In this document: positions 50,930 through 59,225 of the stretch, one piece after another
How positions within the stretch are numbered: the stretch's first letter is position 1
Layout: each line of letters begins with the position of its first letter
Source: Waddlia chondrophila WSU 86-1044
GTDB lineage: Bacteria > Chlamydiota > Chlamydiia > Chlamydiales > CAMCWV01
DNA length: 64,000 bases
Assembly: GCA_945882915.1 (NCBI GenBank)
Contig: CAMCWV010000001.1
Coordinates: 97,555 to 161,554, forward strand
Reading direction: 5' to 3'
Notes under the pieces: model-generated
Database searches by the model: none
The model's input: only the letters and a program-made list of their open reading frames with translations
Told to the model about the DNA's origin: nothing
Translations under genes and position numbers: made by a program

Positions 50930-52969
50930 TTATTTGTTACCACCATTCCACTGCTCATACAATGCATTCAATACTTTTGCTTCAGGCGCCCAATCGGCTT
51001 TTAGCGGGTCATACCGAGGATCCCCAGACGGATAGCCACAAGGGTCATCAGGTGTTACCCCTAAATACTCTAAAGAGCGCTGGGCAATACGCTGAAATAC
51101 AGGCGCCGCACACTGGCCGCCATAGTAGTTATTACCCACACCAGGGATATAGTAAGGATCGGGTTCATCAATCGCAACAAGCACGAGAAATCTAGGATTG
51201 CTTACAGGAGTAAACCCTTGAAAAGTCGCCAGATATTTTTTCTGCGAATAGATCCCATTAATAAGCTTGCGCGCTGTAGAGGTTTTACCCGCTTCAGTAT
51301 AGCCCCAAATATTAGCCCGGGGCGCCGTCCCACCGTCCTTAGTTGTGTACTTCATGGCGGGGACAACCGTGTCTACAATATTACGAGGGACAACCCGTGG
51401 AAATGACTGGATATGTTTGGGCGTCGTATTATCTACAAGAATCTCTTCTGTCCCATCTAAATGGGTTTTAACAATCTTTCGAATAAGCGTGGGCTGAACA
51501 AAGAACCCTCCATTCACCAAAACAGAATAGGCGCGAAGCATCTGAATGCTGTTTGCTTGAATATTGTATCCCATAGCCAGCGAATATGGCGTGGCAAGTG
51601 ACCATTCTAGACCTCCGTTAGGATGCACCTTTCCAGGGGTCGGTAAAAGGCCTGGGCTCTCTCCGGGAAGTTCTATATTCGTCTTTATTCCAAAGCCAAA
51701 AAGATTCTGTAAATGGGCTCGATACCAACCATTTCCTTGCGTGCTCACAACGCGGTCAATCACCCTTCCCACATAGATGTTCGATGACCTTTGAAGAGCC
51801 ATGTACATGTTGAGGTAATGGGACTTGTGTGTATCTGCAAGAAGCGTGCGCCTTCCTGGAAACTTGCCACTGCTCACATCAATTTTTTCTGTTGGGTTAA
51901 ATACAGGCTTTTTCCCTTCAGAGACAAGCTCCTCGTTTGCAGTTAAGCAAATTGTCATTGTGAGAGGCTTCATTACAGAGCCAGGCTCGTAGGCATCCGT
52001 TACAGCCCTAACCTTGGTGTAGTTAATCTTGACTGGATCATTGAAGTAATCAGCATAATCTGCAGGATTAAAGAAAGGGTACTGTGCAAGAGCGAGAATC
52101 TCTCCTGTAAATGGGTCGATCATCACCACCCACCCTTCTTTAGCTCGCCCTTTTAAAATACCCCGCTCAAGTTCCTCTTCAGCAATTGCCTGGAGGTTAT
52201 GATTGATCGTCAAATAGATATCAGCGCCATTTTCTGGGGCCTCAATAATCGTCCCCATATCTAAGAGACTATGAAGAGACCTTGTCAAGCGCCGCTTCCC
52301 TTGCTTTCCTTTGAGATAGTTGTTGAAATAAGCCTCTAGACCACCTGTAGGCACTCCCTGCTTTGTCACTTCATCTTTAGTATCGCGAATAGTATGAAGT
52401 ACCTGACCAAGAAGCCTGCCATAAGGGTATGAGCGCTGATAGTCATTTACAAAGAAGACCGCATTGCCTGCGATTTTACGCTGCCGCGCATAGGGAATCC
52501 ACCATTCACGGAGGGCATCTCTCGTATCTCTATCAAGCCACATAGCAAGTTTACGTCTACGACTCTGCTTATAAAACTGCTCCTTAAATGCAACCTGTTC
52601 TTTCTCTTCCGAAAGTCCAAGAATTGCAATGAACTTCGTAGATATCTCACCTCGAAATTCTTCTGGTATGGAGCCCGGATCAATAAAAAGATGGAACTTT
52701 AGAACATCAACAACAAGAGGACGTGGTGACTCGGGGTGCCCCCCTTTAATAGATGTGTTCGAATAAAAAGTCCCTCGTAGAAAAGGCTCTGCGATAATAA
52801 TTTCGTGCTGCCCTTGGGCAACTCTTGTCCACTTATCCCCTTCAAGAATTTGGATTCTGTAAAACTGGATAATAAGGAGTGAAAAAAGAAAAAACATCCC
52901 CACAGAAATGATGGTAAGTCGCTTTCTATCAATAGGTCCTATGGTATAGTGAGAAGGGGGGCGGTTCAT
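50930..52969 (-). CDS. ftsI: penicillin-binding protein 3 (FtsI), septal transpeptidase
   Basis: Encodes 679 residues. One N-terminal membrane helix (TIISVGMFFLFSLLIIQF) is followed by the non-penicillin-binding domain and the transpeptidase, with SVMK (active Ser in EPGSVMKPLTM), SSN (LQRSSNIYVG) and KTS in AGKTSTARK. It cross-links peptidoglycan at the division site with the SEDS glycosyltransferase. Start overlaps the ftsL-like stop by four bases. No PASTA domain. Length and context match chlamydial pbp3. Confidence 0.94.
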   Translation of the reverse strand: MNRPPSHYTIGPIDRKRLTIISVGMFFLFSLLIIQFYRIQILEGDKWTRVAQGQHEIIIAEPFLRGTFYSNTSIKGGHPESPRPLVVDVLKFHLFIDPGSIPEEFRGEISTKFIAILGLSEEKEQVAFKEQFYKQSRRRKLAMWLDRDTRDALREWWIPYARQRKIAGNAVFFVNDYQRSYPYGRLLGQVLHTIRDTKDEVTKQGVPTGGLEAYFNNYLKGKQGKRRLTRSLHSLLDMGTIIEAPENGADIYLTINHNLQAIAEEELERGILKGRAKEGWVVMIDPFTGEILALAQYPFFNPADYADYFNDPVKINYTKVRAVTDAYEPGSVMKPLTMTICLTANEELVSEGKKPVFNPTEKIDVSSGKFPGRRTLLADTHKSHYLNMYMALQRSSNIYVGRVIDRVVSTQGNGWYRAHLQNLFGFGIKTNIELPGESPGLLPTPGKVHPNGGLEWSLATPYSLAMGYNIQANSIQMLRAYSVLVNGGFFVQPTLIRKIVKTHLDGTEEILVDNTTPKHIQSFPRVVPRNIVDTVVPAMKYTTKDGGTAPRANIWGYTEAGKTSTARKLINGIYSQKKYLATFQGFTPVSNPRFLVLVAIDEPDPYYIPGVGNNYYGGQCAAPVFQRIAQRSLEYLGVTPDDPCGYPSGDPRYDPLKADWAPEAKVLNALYEQWNGGNK

Positions 52970-53352
52970 TTGTCGCGCTTCCCTCTGGCAATTGCTTTTT
53001 CTCTGGAAGGGCCTTTTGGGCGTTCTTGAGCTGCAACGAGCTGCTCTTCAGATAGGGGCATTTCTAGAGCGATTCCCTCTGGGAGCATCACAACATCTTT
53101 GAGAAGCGGGTATTTGAGGTAGCCGAACTCTGGGTGGCGGGCAAGCTCCATAAGGTGAGCAGGGCTTTTAAAACGGTCCACTTCATACTGCAGGCGGATG
53201 TTCTCTTCCTGCAGTGCTTTTACCTTCTTATTCAATACTGGGAGGGCAATGCGCATTTCTGTAAGCTCATTTTGCTTATCCATATAGGCGTAGAGACACA
53301 AACTAAAGGCGAATAGACAAGCAAATAAACGAATGATTCGCGGGATGTTCAT
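52966..53352 (-). CDS. ftsL: FtsL-like bitopic division protein
   Basis: Encodes 128 residues. A single membrane helix (IIRLFACLFAFSLCLYAYM) is followed by a coiled coil (MRIALPVLNKKVKALQEENIRLQYEVDRF) and the FtsL-typical SPAHLMELARHPEFGYLKYP. The tail is basic. Position between rsmH and ftsI is the canonical ftsL position of the division cluster. Its sequence similarity to FtsL is weak, as usual; the role is inferred from position and layout. Confidence 0.85.
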   Translation of the reverse strand: MNIPRIIRLFACLFAFSLCLYAYMDKQNELTEMRIALPVLNKKVKALQEENIRLQYEVDRFKSPAHLMELARHPEFGYLKYPLLKDVVMLPEGIALEMPLSEEQLVAAQERPKGPSREKAIARGKRDK

Positions 53353-53377
53353 TGGCCCCTCAAGATTTCTTGATATC

Positions 53378-53542
53378 TATACTCCGCTTAGCTGAAAATG
53401 GAAGTTTGGGCTAGCGCGAAAGCTCCCGCGGCTGAACGATGGCAAGCGCCTTAGTATTAGAAATACAACGGGCACTTGCGATCGTTCAGCCCCGGGGCTT
53501 TGGCGCTAGCCCAAACTTCCATTTTCAGCTAAGCGGAGTATA
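53378..53542. repeat. TATACTCC palindromic element, long form
   Basis: 165 bases with TATACTCCGCTTAGCTGAAA and TTTCAGCTAAGCGGAGTATA ends. Inner repeat AACGATGGCAAGCGCC / GGCACTTGCGATCGTT. It lies between rsmH and ftsL and forms the last codons of rsmH. Confidence 0.92.
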
Positions 53543-54487
53543 TACTTTTTCCACAAATCGCATTTTAGCGCTACGACTTCGGGGATTTGCCTCAACTTCT
53601 TCATCACTTGCTTCAACTGGTTTTTTAGTTAGGACCTGCACTGTTGGAGTTTTCTCTGCGAACATTCCAAAATGACCCACTGTATCCCACTTGTCGCTTG
53701 CTGCGTGACGAAAGGCGTGTTTTACGATTCGATCTTCCAAACTATGGAAAGTAATGATCCCCATACGTCCACCAACACGGAGAAGATCTATTGCCGCAGG
53801 GATGACCTGGCGAAGAACTTCTAGTTCATCATTTACAGCAATGCGAAGCGCTTGAAACAGCAGCGTTGCTGGGTGAATAGACTTCTTAGTACGCGGCCTA
53901 AGGACGGGTTGAAGGGCCGCAACTAAGGCCGTTGTCGTTGTGATCCGCCCAGATTTTCTTATGTCGACAAGGTAACGGGCAATATTACGCCAATGATCCA
54001 TCTCGCCATAATCACGAAAAACGATAGCGAGCTCCTGCTCTGTCCAAGTGTTAATGATCTCCTCTGCAGTAAGAGAGGCTGCAGGGTCCATTCTCATGTC
54101 AAGAGGCCCCTCTTTTGAAAAACTAAACCCCTTTTCGGCTCTATCAAGCTGCATGGAAGAAACACCAATATCGAGGAAGAGGCCATCGATATTCGTGAGT
54201 TTCTGCTCCTTAAGAATGCGCGGAAGATCGGCGAAATTGCCAGCAACACTCCTAAATTTAGAACCATATTTAGCAAGGCGAGCCCCTGCGATCTCGCGGG
54301 CAAGAGGGTCTTGATCAATCCCTAAAAGAAGCTCGATCTCTGGATGAGCTTCAAGCATTGCCTCTGCATGGCCACCAGCACCGAGAGTTCCATCGACAAA
54401 AACCTTTACTGTAGCGTTCTCAAAAAACGACAAGTATTCAGAAACAAGAATAGAGCGGTGAGGGGCAGAAGATGCAGTCATGTACAT
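53525..54487 (-). CDS. rsmH: 16S rRNA (cytosine1402-N4)-methyltransferase RsmH
   Basis: Encodes 320 residues (a second ATG at 54481 gives 318). SAM-binding motif FVDGTLGAGGHAEAML, DGLFLDIGVSSMQLD, the AEKGFSFSKEGPLDMRMD region and ITFHSLEDRIVKHAFR are all present. RsmH methylates C1402 of 16S rRNA and heads division clusters. The true family end is at RSAKMRFVEK; the extra VYTPLS and the stop codon come from the palindromic element at 53378-53542. Confidence 0.95.
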   Translation of the reverse strand: MYMTASSAPHRSILVSEYLSFFENATVKVFVDGTLGAGGHAEAMLEAHPEIELLLGIDQDPLAREIAGARLAKYGSKFRSVAGNFADLPRILKEQKLTNIDGLFLDIGVSSMQLDRAEKGFSFSKEGPLDMRMDPAASLTAEEIINTWTEQELAIVFRDYGEMDHWRNIARYLVDIRKSGRITTTTALVAALQPVLRPRTKKSIHPATLLFQALRIAVNDELEVLRQVIPAAIDLLRVGGRMGIITFHSLEDRIVKHAFRHAASDKWDTVGHFGMFAEKTPTVQVLTKKPVEASDEEVEANPRSRSAKMRFVEKVYTPLS

Positions 54488-54990
54488 GGAAAATAAAAGG
54501 TAATAAAAAGATTAGCAAAACATCCTTAATATCACATAACGCCCTTGACAGGGAAGCGCTTAAATAGGAACAGGCAAGGCATTGCTCGCATAATTGCAAT
54601 TGCAGCCTTACAGGCTACATGGGATATATTCGCTTATACCGAGGGCGGTGCCCTGGGCTGTTTGCATTTTCAGCCTTTCAGGCTGAGACTTTATGCGAAA
54701 AGCTTTAACTAGCAGAAAACCACCTCAGTTTCTCAAATTCAGCCTAAAGGGCTGAAAATGCAAACAGCCCAGGGCACCCGCCCTGGGTTTAAGCGAATAT
54801 ATTTTACGCAGCCTGTAAGGTTGCAATAGTTATGCAACCATGCCAATAGAAAGCACGGATCTGGTTACCTTCCTGCAAGGGCAGCCATTTTGCTTAACCC
54901 TCTGTGATTTGAAAAAAAATATTTGAAGAAATTATTTAAAAGCTCTAAAATAACGATAAGAGACGGCTCTACCTAAAACGAGGCTTTTTT
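54488..54990. repeat. large inverted repeat, arms of about 100 bases
   Basis: Left arm 54587-54686 and right arm 54738-54839 pair over nearly their whole length (GCAGCCTTACAGGCT, ATATATTCGCTTA, GTGCCCTGGGCTGTTTGCAT, TTTTCAGCC). A 50-base loop separates them. A shorter related fragment occurs at about 29813-29850. The rest of the gap (54840-54990) is the AT-rich leader of the next gene; no gene in it. Confidence 0.85.
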
Positions 54991-55473
54991 ATGAGCACAA
55001 TCGATAAGCTACCGTTCGATGCTAACATCAGCTACGCTAACCGCGATAAAGGGCAAAAAGATTATGAGCAGCAGCTCAAAATTCCCAGAGGAATGGGAAA
55101 CACTGAAGCCGGAATCCCACCTCAAGTCTCTTCTCAAAGCCTCGTTGCTCAAGAGCCCCTCATTGTTCAACTCTTAGAGATCAATAAAAAAGTAAGATGG
55201 TCGGCCCTAGAAGCTCCTCCTGGAATAGACACACTCCGCTATATTCATAGTAGAGACGAAGACTCCCTTGCAGCCGATATCTCAACTCTTGAAACTATAG
55301 GAGCGCATCTACTCGCAAACCTTCCCTCTACAGGAACGCTTCGCGTTCGTCAAATTCGAAAAGAAGCAGAATCAGAGCGCCAAGATCTCATCGCTGCCTG
55401 CCGTCAAAACAGCCACGTGAACAAAGAAATTCAGTATGTTACGAACCAGATGGGCAGCCTACTAGGAGGTTAA
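54991..55473 (+). CDS. conserved chlamydial hypothetical protein (CT273 position)
   Basis: Encodes 160 residues, soluble, mostly helical in the second half (DEDSLAADISTLETIGAHLLANL, VRQIRKEAESERQDLIAACRQN). No motif known to me. It sits between rsmH and the TPR gene, the place of CT273 in Chlamydia, and ends four bases before the TPR gene, so the two are one operon. It may be a partner of the TPR protein. Confidence 0.7.
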   Translation: MSTIDKLPFDANISYANRDKGQKDYEQQLKIPRGMGNTEAGIPPQVSSQSLVAQEPLIVQLLEINKKVRWSALEAPPGIDTLRYIHSRDEDSLAADISTLETIGAHLLANLPSTGTLRVRQIRKEAESERQDLIAACRQNSHVNKEIQYVTNQMGSLLGG

Positions 55474-55476
55474 GCG

Positions 55477-55872
55477 ATGAGTCACATTAACTGGAAAGAG
55501 ATGCTCGGATGGAACCAAGATGTCATCAATAACCTTCGCTACACAGGTTATATTTTTATGAAAGAAGGGCAATATAACAGTGCACTAATCTATTTTCGCG
55601 CGCTTGTTGCATTGCACTCAAACAACCCCTACGACTTGCAAACCTTAGGGGGCCTCCTGCTTGAGATTGGAAATGCAACAGATTCGATTAAATATCTAAA
55701 CAGGGCCTTAAAGATTGCTCCAGATCATGGCCCAACTAGCCTTAACCGCGCCAAAGCCCTTCTGATGCTAGGTTATAAAAAAGAGGCCCTTGCTGTTGCA
55801 CAAGTCTTAGAAAATAATTCTAATATGTTCGTGGCAAACGGCGCTACCGCCCTCCGCCTTGCCTTTAAATAG
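55477..55872 (+). CDS. small TPR protein (CT274 position)
   Basis: Encodes 131 residues with about three tetratricopeptide repeats: NNLRYTGYIFMKEGQYNSALIYFRALVAL, DLQTLGGLLLEIGNATDSIKYLNRALKI and GPTSLNRAKALLMLGYKKEALAV. Size and repeat number resemble SycD/LcrH-type chaperones of type III secretion, but the assignment is by pattern. In Chlamydia the same position (CT274) precedes dnaA; here a repeat block follows and dnaA is not in the window. Confidence 0.82.
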   Translation: MSHINWKEMLGWNQDVINNLRYTGYIFMKEGQYNSALIYFRALVALHSNNPYDLQTLGGLLLEIGNATDSIKYLNRALKIAPDHGPTSLNRAKALLMLGYKKEALAVAQVLENNSNMFVANGATALRLAFK

Positions 55873-55874
55873 AT

Positions 55875-56290
55875 TTAGTAACAGTTCACATACCCAGAGC
55901 GACTTTATCAAGAAAGATTTGACGCTTATAGGGGGGTGTTTTGGCAGCCTTACGATTGAAGTGGCATTACCCGCTTTTCTCCCTCTCTATTTTCTCTCAC
56001 GTTCTCTGTGTTTCAAAAATATTAATACCAGTTTTTTTTTAACCACAGAGGCGTGAGAGAACGTGAGAGAACATACAAAAAAGTTTGTAACAGTTCACAT
56101 GCACCGACGAAGGAGGGGAATGTGAACTGTTACTATTTGTTTTGAAAGAAAGCCTAAAGTCGAGACAGAGAACGTGAGAGAAAATAGAGAGGGAGGAAAG
56201 CGGGCACTGCCACTTCAATCGTAAGGCTGCCAAAACACCCCCTATAAGCGTCAAATATTTCTTGATAAAATCGCCCTATCTCTCAGGAGT
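55875..56290. repeat. long composite repeat with 110-base inverted arms
   Basis: Left arm 55897-56009 and right arm 56165-56276 pair (GCGACTTTATCAAGAAAG, CGCTTATAGGGGG, GTTTTGGCAGCC, TCTATTTTCTCTCACGTTCTC). Between them lie the CACAGAGGCGTGAGAG hairpin module and the hairpin TAACAGTTCACAT / ATGTGAACTGTTA (about 56087-56132). A left-arm copy is at 2537-2792 and a right-arm fragment at 38838-38935. Confidence 0.88.
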
Positions 56291-56321
56291 TAAAAAATAA
56301 ATATTTAGTGGGAGCTGCTGG

Positions 56322-56407
56322 ACGGCAATCCTTTAATTGCTACGGGCTTCTTCTCTTTTTTTCTTTCGCGCTAGCCCAAATTCCCGTTTTCAACTACGAG
56401 GAGTATA
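56322..56407. repeat. half palindromic element with shared flank
   Basis: 56364-56407 is the right half of a TATACTCC element (CGCGCTAGCCCAAATTCCCG ... CTACGAGGAGTATA). The preceding GGCAATCCTTTAATTGCTAC ... TTCTCTTTT is also found at 25190-25213 in front of another half element. Confidence 0.75.
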
Positions 56408-56432
56408 TTTTCTGATAAACCTTCCAGTTTGG

Positions 56433-57128
56433 CTATTTGCCGAAGATGGCAGAGCCGATGCGGAGAATGGTCGCCCCTTCAGCAATCGCGTGGTGGTAGT
56501 CGTTGGACATCCCCATAGAAAGGTGGCAAAGAGAGATATTCTCCCCTGCCATTTGCTGAAGCTTGTCTCTTAATTCGCGAAGACCTGCAAACGCTTTTCG
56601 AATGACCCCTTCGTCGTCAGTCAAAGGAGCCATAGTCATTAACCCCTGAATCTCAATGCCAGGGAGCAGTACCACACGCTCAAAAGAGCGGATCCACTCC
56701 TCAGGAGAAAGGCCTTGCTTAGAAGCCTCACCAGAGACGTTTACCTGCAGAAGAACAGGCGTCACGTGGCCGCCTGACTTGCCGCGAAGGGCAATCGTTT
56801 CGGCTAGCTGCGGGTCATCTATGGAATGAACAAGGGCAAACTTGCCAAGAACTTTATTGATCTTTTTAGTTTGAAGCATTCCAATGAAGTGCCAAAAGAC
56901 GCCTGGAAGAGTCACTGATATTTTATCTAGAGCATCTAAAACGCGGTTCTCTCCAAAATGGCGGCACCCACCCTCATAAGCCTCAAGGATCTCTTTGGGA
57001 GATCTGTTTTTGCTCACCGCTACAAGAGTAATCTCCTTTGGATTGCGGTCAGCCGCAAGTGCAATTTCGTTAATTCTTTCTTTTAATTGTAGCAGGCGAG
57101 AAGCTATGTCGCTGCAACTATTTGTCAT
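56433..57128 (-). CDS. yggS: YggS/PLPBP family pyridoxal phosphate homeostasis protein
   Basis: Encodes 231 residues from the ATG at 57128, which overlaps the upstream stop as ATGA and has AAGGA six bases before it; an ATG two codons upstream is less well placed. PLP lysine in LVAVSKNRSP, HFGENRV, WHFIGMLQTKKINKV, QVNVSGEASKQGL and the phosphate-binding LSMGMSNDYHHAI are present. It binds PLP without known catalysis and keeps its level in balance. Operon with the small membrane protein upstream. Confidence 0.93.
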   Translation of the reverse strand: MTNSCSDIASRLLQLKERINEIALAADRNPKEITLVAVSKNRSPKEILEAYEGGCRHFGENRVLDALDKISVTLPGVFWHFIGMLQTKKINKVLGKFALVHSIDDPQLAETIALRGKSGGHVTPVLLQVNVSGEASKQGLSPEEWIRSFERVVLLPGIEIQGLMTMAPLTDDEGVIRKAFAGLRELRDKLQQMAGENISLCHLSMGMSNDYHHAIAEGATILRIGSAIFGK

Positions 57129-57655
57129 GACCATTCCTTCATACTTTCAGATCGCAGCGCCTTTGGAGGCGATAGAATTTCGAACATAACTACCATATCT
57201 CGCTTTGTTTCAAGAGAACGTAGCCGCTGTGAAATGCGCGCAGCTGTACTCTCTTCCACAGTTGTTATTAAACGACTTTTTGTTGGATGATTAGTTGGTA
57301 AATGATTTGTAATTGGAGAATAGGTGTCTAGGCGAGAGCGGAAGTGCTCGTCGTTAGCAAGGAGTGGTTTTTGTATCCGCTCACTAGCCTGCTCTCTAGA
57401 GATTTCGTTAGCCAATGGTTTCGGGGCTCTCTTTTTGAAGACGGGAGGAAGCGCCGGCATCGAGGGCTGAGGTTTCTCTTCAGGAACCTCCAGGCCCATC
57501 GACGACATAAATTCTTTGAACGCATCTTCTTTTGGATCCCGATTCAGCCCTTGGGGGTCTTTCTTCTTGGCCTGCTTTTCTATCCACGACTTAATGGCAG
57601 GGAAAAACAGAAACAGGGCGACAACTATAAAACCTATAACGTCTGTGAATTCCAT
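57125..57655 (-). CDS. single-span membrane protein with disordered middle
   Basis: Encodes 176 residues: membrane helix at about 6-24 (VIGFIVVALFLFFPAI), a Lys/Pro-rich low-complexity middle, and an ordered C-terminus (ARISQRLRSLETKRDMVVMFEILSPPKALR). C-terminal tails ending in an I-L-x-P-P-x-A-L-R pattern occur in hypothetical proteins of related phyla, as I recall. It lies between floA and yggS and overlaps yggS by 4 bases. Function unknown; membrane-microdomain work with FloA is a guess from position. Confidence 0.7.
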   Translation of the reverse strand: MEFTDVIGFIVVALFLFFPAIKSWIEKQAKKKDPQGLNRDPKEDAFKEFMSSMGLEVPEEKPQPSMPALPPVFKKRAPKPLANEISREQASERIQKPLLANDEHFRSRLDTYSPITNHLPTNHPTKSRLITTVEESTAARISQRLRSLETKRDMVVMFEILSPPKALRSESMKEWS

Positions 57656-57698
57656 CTTTTCCCCTCGACTTACTTAGCCAATCTTAACTTAGCCAATT

Positions 57699-58739
57699 TT
57701 ATTTTTCAGCTTTTCCTCCACCTTCTTCTTCTGGAGGAGAGGCAATTGACCCGCGCATCTGAGTGTCTGATTGGATATTTTTTAGCCGGTAATAATCCAT
57801 AATGCCAAGATTTCCTTTTTGGAAGGCTTCTGAAATAGCCTTAGGGATCATTGCTTCTACCTCAACAACCTTTGCCTGCATCAATTTGACTATCGCCTTG
57901 TTCTCTTGCTCTTGTGCAGCAGCCATTGCACGCTTCCCTTCAGCAGCCGCTTGAGCGATCCGCTTGTCAGACTCAGCTCTCTCGGCGCGAAGTCTAGCAC
58001 CGATGTTCTCACCAACGCGAATCTCTGAAATATCAATCGAAAGGATCTTAAAAGCAGTTGAAGCGTCAAGCCCTCTATCAAGAGCTACCTTAGAAATGCG
58101 CTGAGGGGCGCTGAGAATGTCTGAGTATGTGTCTGAAGAGCCGATAGCACTAATCATCGCCTCAACCACACGGGCGGTAATGGTCTCTTCTGTAGCTCCT
58201 CCTACCAGCTGCGGAAGGTTTGTTCGAACAGTCACCCTAGCTCTGCAAAGGAGCTGGACCCCATCTTTAGCAACTGCACTCGCATGGTCACCGCTCTTCG
58301 AAGGACAATCAATGACCTTTGGGTTTACAGAAGTACGTACAGCATCAAGAATATCGCGCCCAGCAAGGTCAATGGCTGTAGCCTGTTTCCACGTAAGAGC
58401 GATGTTCGCCTTATCAGCAGCAATCATGGCCCGGACAACATCCAAAACGTTACCCCCGGCAAGAAAGTGTGTTTCTAGGTCAGAAACAAGAATGTCTTTC
58501 AGCCCTGCTTTGTAGGAGTTAATGCATGCATTAACAATTACCGTTGGGGGGATCTTTCTGAGGCTCATCCCAATGATGTTGAATAGCGCAATCGGAGTCC
58601 CTGAAACAAATGCCTGAAACCACAAACTGATGAACTTCATCATGATCGTAAGCAAAATGATAACGAGAATTGCCGCAACGACAATTCCAAAATAGGCTTC
58701 TGTAGAGAATTCAATAGCCGCAAGCAATGGGTTAATCAT
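57699..58739 (-). CDS. floA: flotillin-like protein FloA
   Basis: Encodes 346 residues. An N-terminal membrane segment (YFGIVVAAILVIILLTIMM) is followed by the UPF0365 core (SGTPIALFNIIGMSLRKIPP, GKANIALTW-type region, DGVQLLCRARVTVRTNLPQLVGGATEETITARV) and an Ala/Glu/Lys-rich coiled coil. FloA forms membrane microdomains and is encoded with nfeD, as here (no gap to nfeD). Likely cytoplasmic face of the inner membrane. Confidence 0.94.
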   Translation of the reverse strand: MINPLLAAIEFSTEAYFGIVVAAILVIILLTIMMKFISLWFQAFVSGTPIALFNIIGMSLRKIPPTVIVNACINSYKAGLKDILVSDLETHFLAGGNVLDVVRAMIAADKANIALTWKQATAIDLAGRDILDAVRTSVNPKVIDCPSKSGDHASAVAKDGVQLLCRARVTVRTNLPQLVGGATEETITARVVEAMISAIGSSDTYSDILSAPQRISKVALDRGLDASTAFKILSIDISEIRVGENIGARLRAERAESDKRIAQAAAEGKRAMAAAQEQENKAIVKLMQAKVVEVEAMIPKAISEAFQKGNLGIMDYYRLKNIQSDTQMRGSIASPPEEEGGGKAEK

Positions 58740-59225
58740 TTAATTTTTCCTTATATTGTCTTGTGTTCTTTTGACGATAAGATGTGCACCTTCGCCACTT
58801 ACGACGGTCACCTCTGAGTCTTTTTCGATGTATCCAGTTTGAGCTACAGCCTGAAGTCTCTTCCCTTCGACAGTGATGTGGCCAGAAGGTCTTAAGTCGG
58901 TAAATGCTGTCCCCTTTTTTCCAATAAGCTCTACAGGAAACTCTGACGCCCGGTACCCTGCTTGATCGGTCGGAAGATAAAATCCCTCGTTAGCTTTGCC
59001 CCTAGAAATAAGCTTTAGGGCAAGAGCAATCGTCCCCCCCACCAAAGCTGCAACAACAAAAATAGCGAGCACAGCAAGCCATGATGAGTCAGTTTTCATG
59101 ATAAAAAAGGCAATGCTCAGCAAAAGCAGGATAGACCCTACAATTGCCATAACGCCTCCTGGGAGATAAAACTCCAGGAAGACCATCACAAGGCCAAATA
59201 GCAGTAATAATAAAATAATGGTCAT
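58740..59225 (-). CDS. NfeD-like membrane protein, short form
   Basis: Encodes 161 residues: two to three membrane helices (ILLLLLFGLVMVFLEFY, GVMAIVGSILLLLSIAFFI, LAVLAIFVVAALVGG), then the NfeD OB-fold (GKKGTAFTDLRPSGHITVEGKRLQAVAQTGYIEKDSEVTVV). Small NfeD proteins act with flotillins. It lies directly before floA and overlaps the long NfeD gene by 4 bases. Confidence 0.9.
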   Translation of the reverse strand: MTIILLLLLFGLVMVFLEFYLPGGVMAIVGSILLLLSIAFFIMKTDSSWLAVLAIFVVAALVGGTIALALKLISRGKANEGFYLPTDQAGYRASEFPVELIGKKGTAFTDLRPSGHITVEGKRLQAVAQTGYIEKDSEVTVVSGEGAHLIVKRTQDNIRKN

